Counted from the stretch's first letter, positions 1-5,339 are shown. The stretch is DNA of 7,083 nucleotides from an uncultured Eubacterium sp. (GCA_902475415.1 CABRZK010000129.1:1-7083), one strand, 5' to 3'. Notes: generated by a model from the letters alone, not told the origin. Numbers and translations: made by a program.

Positions 1-952
1 CTTTACCTTTAAGCTCATACCTGTAATCTTTATAGGTAGACCACATGTTATCACTGGCTGCTCCTGCCGTTTTGTTACGGAAAAAGTTATATACATGCTT
101 TTTAAGAGCCGGTAATAACTCAGGATGATTATGATACCATCCGCTGCTCAAAGGATTTGACCGATATCTTCGTTCTCCAATACTATTCAGTTTTTCATCA
201 TCTACTACAGTAATCAGTTCTTTAATCGCCTGTTTAATAGATTGTTCTACTTCTACATTGTATGGGATAAGTACTCCGTTCAGGAGTGATAGATGTTCAT
301 ATTGAATGTCATTGATTTTGAAATATGCTTCCTGCATACTTCCAATCCAAAGATATGTAAAGATGTATGTCTCTGTAAACTTATGGAAGAATTCCGGTGG
401 GAACTGCTGTACAACTGAGATAATCTTTCCTCTTTTATCCGTATAAGCTCTTAAAACCCTTCTCTCACATAGCTGTTTGATCAGCGTGTTATTCCCTCGC
501 TTGTACTGGCCTGCATCCGGTAGCCCGGTATTCCATTCAAAATATCCATCATCAGCAAGTTTGATGTATGAATTATTCATAAAGGCTTTTAAATCATCTT
601 TAGTTATGTCCGATTTACTTACTACATTCAGTGCTTCATCAAGAACCAAAGTGTAGTTTTGTTCTTCCAACAGATCCAGTGTTTCGTTGTCAATTCTTTG
701 TATGAGCTGATGTGTGGTGATGATGTTTTTACCACGTTTGATAAGTTCCTTTAGATTTGTCGATTTAGACATGCCCCAGGATCGGGGTTCTACGATACCA
801 CAGTTAGAGATGTTCTCTTTGTACCTCTGTATTTCAGATAAGAAAGGTAATACGATGAGGTACTGTTTCTCCGAGTTTCTGTTAATCATGTTGATAGCAT
901 AGGTACTTTTACCTGCTCCCATGATAGCATCCACGATTTTGATTTTTTCCAT
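1..952 (-). CDS. Phage/plasmid-type DEAD-like (SF2) helicase/ATPase, N-terminal part
   Basis: Translating the minus strand from the ATG at 952 gives 317 codons without a stop, and the gene runs off the window start, so its C-terminus is missing. Near the N-terminus is a Walker A loop, MGAGKST (residues 11-17). A THQL segment follows at 80-83 and a Walker B/DEAD-like LVLDEA at 102-107. Farther on, the stretch from about residue 265 (SGWYHNHPELLPALKKHVYNFF, then DNMWSTYKDY) resembles helicase-like proteins common in Firmicutes phages and plasmids. The expected role is ATP-driven nucleic-acid unwinding or translocation in element replication; this comes from family resemblance only. A ribosome site TAAGGAGA lies at 962-969, ten bases from the ATG, which supports this start. 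The gene is divergent from everything else here and more AT-rich than the two genes across the intergenic region. The exact subfamily is uncertain. Confidence 0.88.
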   Translation of the reverse strand, partial: MEKIKIVDAIMGAGKSTYAINMINRNSEKQYLIVLPFLSEIQRYKENISNCGIVEPRSWGMSKSTNLKELIKRGKNIITTHQLIQRIDNETLDLLEEQNYTLVLDEALNVVSKSDITKDDLKAFMNNSYIKLADDGYFEWNTGLPDAGQYKRGNNTLIKQLCERRVLRAYTDKRGKIISVVQQFPPEFFHKFTETYIFTYLWIGSMQEAYFKINDIQYEHLSLLNGVLIPYNVEVEQSIKQAIKELITVVDDEKLNSIGERRYRSNPLSSGWYHNHPELLPALKKHVYNFFRNKTAGAASDNMWSTYKDYRYELKGK

Positions 953-1159
953 ATTCAGTTGTCTCCTTACGATTTTATTGCCTTCTTCAGATGAAAAAGC
1001 TATGGAAGATAGAAGAGCAGTTTGTATAAAACAGTGATGATTACTGGGAAATACGAGATTTAAGCTCTTACTGATTTTATCTCCGTCCGAACCCTCAAAA
1101 GCGAGAGAAAAAAGTTCGGCGATATATAAAAGCAATATTTTCATCTGAACTATGGGTAC

Positions 1160-1188
1160 ATTATAACACATAATCATAGGAAAGTAAA
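1160..1188 (-). promoter_or_regulatory. Promoter of the helicase gene (extended -10)
   Basis: Read on the minus strand, TTTACT (1183-1188) and TATAAT (1160-1165) are separated by exactly 17 bases, and the -10 is preceded by TG plus one base (TGTTATAAT), a full extended -10. A start of transcription near 1153 would give a leader of about 200 nt before the ATG at 952. That leader can form a CCGAAC/GTTCGG stem (1087-1092 with 1114-1119). The fit to a sigma-A promoter is good; no experimental support can be read from the sequence. Confidence 0.6.
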
Positions 1189-1270
1189 GAGATATTTGCA
1201 GATTTATGCTATCTATATTTTGCTGATTTTAAGGATCGAAAGAGATGTAATATGTAAAAGCCTGTGTAAT

Positions 1271-1501
1271 ATTTTCGACACGTAAATCGACTGAAAATAG
1301 TCGAAAAAAATTTCGAAATTAGTATATAACTTAATGCCGTTTGAAGAAATGCCGTAAAACAGCGGTGTTCTGAGTTTGAAAAACCCCGGGGGTTCTCTGG
1401 GAAAAGTGTTCATAAAATAGGTATTTTCGGAACTTTTTTAAAGGTTGAAAGCCGCATAAACACTAGGTTTCTGGGACTTCCGAAAATTTTCTTTAAAAAA
1501 G
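1271..1501. promoter_or_regulatory. Cluster of TTTTCG(G/A)A-type motifs and interleaved inverted repeats
   Basis: The stretch holds related motifs in both orientations: ATTTTCGA (1271-1278), TCGAAAA (1301-1307), the perfect 12-bp palindrome AATTTCGAAATT (1309-1320), ATTTTCGGAA (1423-1432) and its exact complement TTCCGAAAAT (1478-1487). A related ATTTCGGAAAA lies at 1738-1748. Directly after 1432 is CTTTTTTAAAG (1433-1443), whose exact reverse complement is at 1491-1501. The two inverted repeats are therefore interleaved (A, B, A', B'), which suits paired protein-binding sites better than one hairpin. Candidate roles are operators for a divergent-promoter regulator or iteron-like replication sites; neither is proven. 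No clear DnaA box was found. Confidence 0.4.
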
Positions 1502-1554
1502 TACTTGCATTATTAATTATGCTATGTCAGTGTCGAGAGGCAGAGATGCAAAAC

Positions 1555-1905
1555 GACCGCTGAGGAAATCAGCGAAAACAAAACCTTCCGGTTAGATTTT
1601 TTCAAACCGGAAAAGTCCCAATGAAGCCCTGACAGGGGGCGGTCAATTTCAAAACCTGTCAAACGTTCCTTGACAAAAAAATACAGCAACCCGAAAGAAG
1701 GTTGATAACTCACGTTGGAGTTATGCCTTCACACAAAATTTCGGAAAAGCTTATTTCAAATATAATCGAGTACCCTACGGGGGAAGTTTGACTTTTTTTA
1801 CCTTTTCCGCTGAAGGTATGAGTGGCTGAGCGGTAACGTTCAATTACTGATACCTTCCAGCGGAAGGATAACTTAAAATTATTTTTATTCCGGCGATAGC
1901 CGGGG
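1555..1905 (+). ncRNA. Structured leader RNA or non-coding RNA candidate upstream of the 286-aa gene
   Basis: Successive plus-strand stem-loops are visible. They are CGCTGA/TCAGCG (1558-1574), TTCCGGTT/AACCGGAA (1586-1612), TGACAGG/CCTGTCA (1630-1661) and TGTCAA/TTGACA (1657-1675). A 12-bp arm follows, GAAGG+ATAACTC with GAGTTAT+CCTTC (1697-1730). Next is a 15-bp stem with one bulged C (1805-1819 with 1850-1865) enclosing a 6-bp stem (1831-1849). Last is CCGGC-GATA-GCCGG (1890-1903), seven bases before the GGAGG site. Two pairs are mutually exclusive: 1630-1661 against 1657-1675, and 1558-1574 against GACCGC 1555-1560 pairing with GCGGTC 1639-1644. The region may be one leader, or a small RNA followed by a separate leader starting near 1773. 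No known RNA family was recognised. Confidence 0.5.
1739..1766 (+). promoter_or_regulatory. Possible promoter inside the leader
   Basis: A perfect TATAAT (1761-1766) has only a weak -35 candidate, TTTCGG (1739-1744), at 16 bases. Transcription would start near 1773 and carry the large 1805-1865 hairpin and the 1890-1903 hairpin into the mRNA of the 286-aa gene. The -35 candidate overlaps a TTTCGGAAAA motif related to the upstream cluster, so a regulator could compete with RNA polymerase there. The missing good -35 keeps confidence low. Confidence 0.35.
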
Positions 1906-1910
1906 AAAGT

Positions 1911-1915
1911 GGAGG
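1911..1915 (+). promoter_or_regulatory. Ribosome site that fixes the start of the 286-aa gene
   Basis: GGAGG at 1911-1915 lies five bases before ATG 1921. The same frame also opens at a GTG at 1909, but that codon abuts and is read through this GGAGG, so initiation there is implausible. The start is therefore ATG 1921, four codons shorter than the longest frame. Confidence 0.85.
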
Positions 1916-1920
1916 TAAAA

Positions 1921-2781
1921 ATGAAAGAAATCAGATTAAATAAGTCCGTCATTGAAGGCGGACTGAACGAAGCAACACTGACGGGTCTGGGATACGTTTA
2001 TGCGGTAAACAACCGCATCGCAGACACCCGTGCCAAGTTGACAGCTCTGACTGAAAAGTCAGAATTGACAGCCGTTCAGTTAGAACAAATTGACGTTCTG
2101 ACTGAACGTATAGGCGAACTGGAGGCGGCTCTGACCGCCGATGACATCCGTCCTTACGCTAACTGGTTTGACGCTATGTTAGCGTCTGACCAGGCGGAGG
2201 CATGGATGGACAGCAACCGTGTTCATCTTGCCATTTTGGCAAGTTGGCACGGAGGCGGTTGGCTTCCAGTCAACGTTGACCGCCTTTACGAAGTGTTTAC
2301 CGGCTTACTTACCGGGAACACGGAAAAAGCGGATGCAAAGAAGGCTTTAAACGCTTTTCTTTGCATCTTCCGCAAGGGCGGCGACCTGCTAAAAGGTATC
2401 AAAGTCAGCGTGAATAACGCTGAACTCGATACTTGGAAAGCCGTAATGTTAAACGGCTTTTCGAAGGACAAGCGTAGCGGACTTGTCAAGCTGTCAAGCA
2501 TCAGCTTGGCAAAGTTCCGCAAACAGCTTTGCCTGTACGTGCTTTCTCTCTACCAGAGAGAGAGCGTAAAGGTGGTAGCCGAGCCGGAAGCCACCGAAGA
2601 GGAAGCGGCAACCCTCAAAGCGGTCACGGCAGACCGCAAGGAGGGTGAAAAAGCCCCTCGCCCTGCGGCGTTGACCTTGACAGGTTCTATGAACCTTGTC
2701 ACCGGGTCAGTACTCAAGCTGCCGGAACTGCCGACAACGGCAGAGCCTCAGCAGGATACACCGGCACCACAGGCGGAATAA
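1921..2781 (+). CDS. Unknown 286-aa protein encoded by a hairpin-packed mRNA
   Basis: I do not recognise this protein. It is soluble, with no signal peptide or membrane segment. Residues about 30-75 are rich in Leu, Glu and Ala and predict a helical, probably coiled-coil, stretch. The central part (about 75-230) is mixed and contains two Trp-rich patches (WFDAMLASDQAEAWMDSNR and ASWHGGGWLP). The last 50 residues, rich in Ala, Pro, Glu and Thr, look disordered. The start is set by GGAGG at 1911-1915. The gene is monocistronic by appearance, with a long structured leader before it and a strong terminator after it. The codons are arranged so that the sense strand folds into about 20 consecutive hairpins, listed separately. 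Base composition is more GC-rich than the helicase gene. A DNA- or RNA-associated structural role is conceivable but unsupported. Confidence 0.8.
   Translation: MKEIRLNKSVIEGGLNEATLTGLGYVYAVNNRIADTRAKLTALTEKSELTAVQLEQIDVLTERIGELEAALTADDIRPYANWFDAMLASDQAEAWMDSNRVHLAILASWHGGGWLPVNVDRLYEVFTGLLTGNTEKADAKKALNAFLCIFRKGGDLLKGIKVSVNNAELDTWKAVMLNGFSKDKRSGLVKLSSISLAKFRKQLCLYVLSLYQRESVKVVAEPEATEEEAATLKAVTADRKEGEKAPRPAALTLTGSMNLVTGSVLKLPELPTTAEPQQDTPAPQAE
1943..2743 (+). other. Array of about 20 non-identical stem-loops inside the coding sequence
   Basis: Seen directly, as stem (positions): AGTCCG 1943-1964; ATGCGGT 2000-2018 inside an outer arm 1981-2031; TCTGACT with loop GAAA 2046-2063; a 14-bp stem with one T-G pair 2073-2108; GGCGG 2124-2139; ACGCTAAC 2156-2185 or alternatively GACGCT 2170-2186; CTTGCCA 2227-2243; GGCGGT 2254-2284; GTGTT plus CCGG 2293-2321; an 11-bp stem 2332-2367; GTATC plus TCAGCGT nested 2396-2432; AAAGCCGT 2437-2460; GACAAG 2467-2487; CAAGCTG 2487-2508; GGCAAAG 2508-2533; an 11-bp stem with one T-G pair 2541-2565; GGTGG 2571-2595; ACCCTC plus GCGGTC nested 2611-2646; GAC plus AGGTTC 2679-2700; CTGCCG 2728-2743. 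The stems differ in sequence, so this is not a repeat family. Confidence 0.85.
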
Positions 2782-2787
2782 TCCGAC

Positions 2788-2821
2788 GAGCCTTGCATCA
2801 CACGATGTGAGGCTCTTTTTT
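2788..2821 (+). terminator. Intrinsic terminator after the 286-aa gene
   Basis: A contiguous 12-bp stem (2788-2799 with 2804-2815, two G-T pairs, loop ACAC) begins with GAGCC and closes with GGCTC. It is followed directly by six T residues (2816-2821). It lies seven bases after the stop codon and is a textbook rho-independent terminator, so the next gene needs its own promoter or read-through. Confidence 0.92.
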
Positions 2822-2987
2822 AATGCGTGCATGTATACAGATGCGTATGCGTATATTTTTTTTTAATTGCGTCGTGTTTATGCGACGTTTAACACGAAGA
2901 ACAAAACCCAGCTGATGCTGTTTATAGCGTGTGAGATCAAACTGGGCTGAACGAGTTAACGAAGTGAACGAGTGAGGAGACAGAGAC
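2822..2987 (+). other. Leader of the 197-aa gene
   Basis: This spacer contains a run of nine T (2856-2864) after a weak GCATGT/GTATGC stem (2829-2850), possibly a second weak terminator. Two competing stems follow: CGTCG/CGACG (2870-2887) and CGTGTT/AACACG (2873-2896). Next come CAGC-TGAT-GCTG (2909-2920) and CCCAG/CTGGG (2907-2946). Just before the ribosome site AGGAGA (2975-2980) are three near-copies of AACGAGT (2950-2956, 2958-2965 as AACGAAGT, 2967-2973). I found no convincing -35/-10 pair, although transcription after the terminator requires one unless read-through occurs. Confidence 0.4.
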
Positions 2988-3581
2988 ATGGCAAGAACAC
3001 ATAAAAAATCAGATGTCAAGGTGCGTGAGTGCACCGCTTTTGGTTGCACTTTTCAGGGATTCAATGTCCCGAAGGGTGCACTTTTTGGCACCATGGACGG
3101 TGTGCATTGGGTGATGACCCGTATGCCGTTGACGATCGGTTGTACTGGTGACAGCCGACGTGCTAAAAATACCCATACGACAACAAAGTGTGTTGTGTGG
3201 GTCAAGTTTGGTGAACAGTGGCGTCAGTGTCTCTGTCACCGTGACTTCAACAAACAGCAGAGCTATGACAAGTTTAAAAGCTTAAATTACTCTGTTGCTA
3301 CAGAGCTGGCATTGCATAGCATTGCAGTGTTGGCTCTGACTCATCTGGAACGTGGTGGCGTGCCTAAACAGCACCGTTACCGCAATCCGTACGATGCCCG
3401 TTTCGTGGCAAACGTGGTGCCGAAGGAGCGAAAAACTCCGGAACCTATGGCACGCTGCTGGAGTCAGGGGTGCGTGGACAAAGGTCAGCTTGGCTGCACC
3501 TATGACTCTAACGGGAATATGGACACGAACTTTTTCGGTATGGATACGCCGGAAAAACCACGTCCGTATAATTGGGCATAA
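2988..3581 (+). CDS. Unknown Cys/His-rich 197-aa protein
   Basis: I do not recognise this protein. It is basic, without signal peptide or membrane segments. Nine cysteines are present (15, 20, 52, 68, 81, 83, 157, 162, 170), including C15-X4-C20 and a CLCH cluster at 81-84; together with many histidines they could form metal-binding sites, which is inference. The middle (about 101-122) is a helical, aliphatic stretch. The start ATG has AGGAGA at 2975-2980, seven bases upstream. It stands between the terminator of the preceding gene and the tight run beginning 24 bases downstream, so it may be the first gene of that operon. Its sense strand is also hairpin-rich, for example ACCCA+ACAAC (3171-3202), AGTTTAA-AAGC-TTAAATT (3271-3288) and CTCTGT-TGCT-ACAGAG (3290-3305). 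Confidence 0.78.
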   Translation: MARTHKKSDVKVRECTAFGCTFQGFNVPKGALFGTMDGVHWVMTRMPLTIGCTGDSRRAKNTHTTTKCVVWVKFGEQWRQCLCHRDFNKQQSYDKFKSLNYSVATELALHSIAVLALTHLERGGVPKQHRYRNPYDARFVANVVPKERKTPEPMARCWSQGCVDKGQLGCTYDSNGNMDTNFFGMDTPEKPRPYNWA

Positions 3582-3605
3582 TAAAAAAGGAAAGGAGACA
3601 GAACC

Positions 3606-4004
3606 ATGCCAACAAGAGAAGAAATGTTAGAGGCAATCAATAGACTTCCAGAGGATGAAAAAAGATGGCCTTGCGTGAAGAAGGCCTTACGTCCTAACGC
3701 ATCTGACAGAGATATCAAGACAGCATATAAAAGAAAATGCCCAGAAGCAAAAGATCCTGACTTGCTGGCGTGGCAACGTTATAATGATGCAAGAACATCT
3801 CTGGGGGACTGGTATAGTCTCATAGATGATTATTGGAAAAGCGAGGACTGTGTATCTGCATTGGCTATAACGGAGGCTGATAAGGCAGAGTTTGAAAGAT
3901 TCAAAGCATTCGCCGAAACCAAAATTGCAGAACTTGCGAAGGTTCTGAAAGAAAATGAAGAAGGCTGGAGAAGCTGGGAAAAGCTGACCAACCCATATAA
4001 ATAA
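3606..4004 (+). CDS. J-domain-like small protein lacking HPD
   Basis: The 132-aa product carries a segment at residues 22-68 laid out like a DnaJ J-domain. VKKALRPNASDRDIKTAYKRK matches the usual helix I end, loop and helix II (compare the common ASxxEIKKAYRKL pattern), and YNDARTSLGD matches helix III. The HPD tripeptide that stimulates Hsp70 ATPase is absent; the corresponding stretch reads CPEAKDPD. The protein therefore probably does not activate DnaK normally and may be a J-like decoy, a structural derivative, or a look-alike. The rest (about 85-132) is helical and charged. GGAG at 3594-3597 lies eight bases before the ATG. The gene follows the 197-aa gene by 24 bases and precedes the membrane-protein gene by 11, consistent with one transcript. 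The family call is a motif judgement only. Confidence 0.72.
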   Translation: MPTREEMLEAINRLPEDEKRWPCVKKALRPNASDRDIKTAYKRKCPEAKDPDLLAWQRYNDARTSLGDWYSLIDDYWKSEDCVSALAITEADKAEFERFKAFAETKIAELAKVLKENEEGWRSWEKLTNPYK

Positions 4005-4015
4005 GGAGGGCAAAA

Positions 4016-4285
4016 ATGGGAATCATTTTGCTTAAAATAATTACAGCATGTTTTATTACGTGCTGGCTTACCATCGGGATTACAGCAACGACGGTAATAG
4101 TCATTACAGATTTAGTTAGCTCTAATATACTTAGAACTAATTGGAAAAGCTTCTTAAAGGTAAATATGTTAAATATCCTCTTAGGATTTCTTCGCGGTAC
4201 ATATTCGCTCGGAGCATGCGTGTATACAATAACGCATGACGGAAACGAATACACGAAAAAATACGGATTTACGTCCGTGTTTTAG
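4016..4285 (+). CDS. Small membrane protein, unknown
   Basis: The 89-aa product opens with a very hydrophobic stretch (residues about 3-38, rich in Ile, Thr, Leu, Cys and Val) long enough for one transmembrane helix or a short hairpin. A basic linker (RTNWKSFLK) and a second hydrophobic segment (about 50-72) follow, then a polar tail. A one- or two-pass inner-membrane protein is likely; the function is not recognised. AAGGAGG at 4003-4009 overlaps the stop codon of the upstream gene and is well placed. The sense strand contains CAGCATGT/ACGTGCTG (4044-4065, one T-G pair) and CATGCGT/ACGCATG (4215-4238). Small phage membrane proteins of this size can be holins or superinfection factors, but nothing here decides that. 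Confidence 0.68.
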   Translation: MGIILLKIITACFITCWLTIGITATTVIVITDLVSSNILRTNWKSFLKVNMLNILLGFLRGTYSLGACVYTITHDGNEYTKKYGFTSVF

Positions 4286-4295
4286 GGGGTAAGAC

Positions 4296-4949
4296 ATGTA
4301 TATAAAAGAAATAGAGCTCAGAAATGGGCTCTTTTTTAATGCCCAAAAATCACTCACCTGGAACGGCTGGCAATGCCAGATCGACAGCAAGGGAAATGTA
4401 GTTTGCATCTGTGAACGTGGCTACAAAGATGGTAAACATACGGTGACATATACGGTTTATCCGGACGGATATGCCGAACTTGAGAGAACTACGCCGAAGG
4501 CAAAAGAGATTCTCAAAAGTGGTTATGTCATCGGTGCAAACGAAACGCTGGACAGCGGTGTAATAGGATTGTCCGGCGGAAACGTAGACGAAAGATTTGC
4601 ATACTTCCGGAACGCAAGCTTTCGTAAATTCATGGGTGACTTTTGCTTGGATCACCTCAAGCGAAAAGACCCAAATATGAATTATATAATCCGGAATATC
4701 GCTGACACTGGTCAACGGGTGACAACAGAAATAGTCACCGATGGAAAGACAGAGGTTGTTTCGGTTAGTTCAGGAATGACTGAAACATTACAGATTATGT
4801 ATCCTGGGGCAGGATGTTTCGAGGAATACAAAGAAATTAAGGTTGCGGACGCAAGCTATGTGATCGTAAAAGAAGTCCGTAACGGTAAACATAAAAACAC
4901 CCTGTATTCTATGCAGGAAGTAAGAGAATTAAGGAGGATTTTAAAATGA
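4296..4949 (+). CDS. Unknown 217-aa protein
   Basis: I do not recognise this protein. It has no signal peptide or membrane span and looks like a mixed alpha/beta soluble protein. The first 65 residues are rich in short beta-like stretches (WQCQIDSKGNVVCIC, HTVTYTVYPDGYAEL), and the last part (about 130-200) is again beta-rich. The ribosome site AGGGGG (4284-4289) overlaps the stop of the membrane-protein gene, and its own stop overlaps the next start (ATGA at 4946-4949), so translational coupling is likely. Oddly, a terminator-like hairpin with a T-run lies within codons 6-14. Further strong sense-strand stems include CGCTGGACA/TGTCCGGCG (4546-4578), ACGAAAG+TTGC nested (4588-4625) and a nested 14-bp arm (4634-4672). 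Confidence 0.78.
   Translation: MYIKEIELRNGLFFNAQKSLTWNGWQCQIDSKGNVVCICERGYKDGKHTVTYTVYPDGYAELERTTPKAKEILKSGYVIGANETLDSGVIGLSGGNVDERFAYFRNASFRKFMGDFCLDHLKRKDPNMNYIIRNIADTGQRVTTEIVTDGKTEVVSVSSGMTETLQIMYPGAGCFEEYKEIKVADASYVIVKEVRNGKHKNTLYSMQEVRELRRILK
4313..4337 (+). terminator. Terminator-like hairpin inside the start of the 217-aa gene
   Basis: AGAGCTC (4313-4319) pairs with GGGCTCT (4326-4332) through seven pairs including one T-G, across a six-base loop, and is followed by T residues to 4337. It begins 15 bases after the start of the ATG, so it is translated. Ribosomes initiating at 4296 would cover it; when translation is poor it could stop transcription and lower expression of all downstream genes, an attenuator-like arrangement. 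This is inference from layout. Confidence 0.5.
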
Positions 4950-5323
4950 AGAATTACGAAGAATGTCTCAAGAAGCTTGTAGAAAATGAAGATTTCGAGT
5001 CAGAAAAAGAATTCGAAGAGGAAGTAAAAAAGAACAGAGGAGAAGTCATTAAACATTTAGAATGGCGTTTAAATGGCGGTAAATCTCTTAATGAGTCATT
5101 CCCGGTGGGTTATCTTGAGGCAGTAAAAAATATTATCAGAAACCTGTATAAGTTAAATGCACAGATGAACTTGAATAGGTTTGATGCGTGTCAAGACTTT
5201 GAAAAGTTCGATGCTACGGAAGAGGAGTTTCGTGAGAAGGCAAAGGACATGACAAAAGAAGAACTTCTGGAAACACTCTGTATGCAGCTCCGCAGAGATA
5301 TGTGCAGAAGAACGATGAGATGA
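4946..5323 (+). CDS. Acidic helical 125-aa protein, unknown
   Basis: The product is strongly charged (Glu, Lys, Asp, Arg) and almost wholly helix-forming, with a Glu-rich start (ENEDFESEKEFEEEVKKN) and a similar stretch near residues 85-110 (DFEKFDATEEEFREKAKDMTKEELLETL). No catalytic motif, signal peptide or membrane segment is seen. A protein-protein adaptor or small inhibitor would fit, but nothing identifies it. AAGGAGGA (4931-4938) is a strong site and the start overlaps the previous stop by ATGA. The next gene follows after 16 bases with its own strong ribosome site. Confidence 0.75.
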   Translation: MKNYEECLKKLVENEDFESEKEFEEEVKKNRGEVIKHLEWRLNGGKSLNESFPVGYLEAVKNIIRNLYKLNAQMNLNRFDACQDFEKFDATEEEFREKAKDMTKEELLETLCMQLRRDMCRRTMR

Positions 5324-5339
5324 ACAGGAGGATTTAATT

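Larger units (their letters stand above)
953..1920. other. Long divergent intergenic region without a credible gene
   Basis: Nearly 970 bases separate the helicase start from the next start. The short reading frames here lack ribosome sites. From left to right it holds the helicase ribosome site (962-969), the helicase leader and promoter (to 1188), an AT-rich motif cluster (1271-1501), a hairpin series (1558-1903) and a TATAAT at 1761-1766. Its size, AT-rich segments, palindromes and position beside a helicase gene would suit a replication origin or a regulatory switch, but that is inference. Confidence 0.6.

Noticed and set aside
1213..1413. 66-codon minus-strand reading frame in the intergenic region
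   Set aside because: There is no ribosome site before it, and the predicted protein is a low-information, Phe/Ile-rich translation of AT-rich DNA overlapping the motif cluster.
1423..1501. RNA pseudoknot formed by the two interleaved inverted repeats
   Set aside because: There is no linker between the first arms (zero bases at 1432/1433) to cross an 11-bp stem, so both cannot fully form together; DNA-binding sites are more plausible.
1504..1528. Promoter TTGCAT with TATGCT or TATGTC
   Set aside because: No pairing of these boxes gives a 16-18 base spacer, although the area is plausible for a promoter of the upstream hairpins.
1423..1905. Known large phage RNA (ROOL or GOLLD), group II intron or retron RNA
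   Set aside because: I could not identify diagnostic motifs of these families by eye, and no reverse transcriptase is present; left as an unnamed structured RNA.
1909..1920. GTG start four codons upstream of the 286-aa gene
   Set aside because: The GTG abuts the GGAGG site, which is correctly spaced for ATG 1921, so the extra codons are the ribosome site read in frame.
1522..1952. Minus-strand reading frames opposite the leader and gene start
   Set aside because: They lack ribosome sites and run through the hairpin series; one begins inside the 286-aa gene.
1943..2743. Hairpins as copies of one palindromic mobile element (REP, attC or RPE type)
   Set aside because: Stem and loop sequences all differ and sit in frame without interrupting the protein, so no family of inserted copies exists.
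3352..3630. 92-codon plus-strand frame overlapping the 197-aa gene
   Set aside because: It is a +1 frame shadow lacking a ribosome site and running past the next true start.
3901..4254. 117-codon minus-strand frame opposite the membrane-protein gene
   Set aside because: It has no ribosome site and is antisense to two genes with strong sites and operon spacing.
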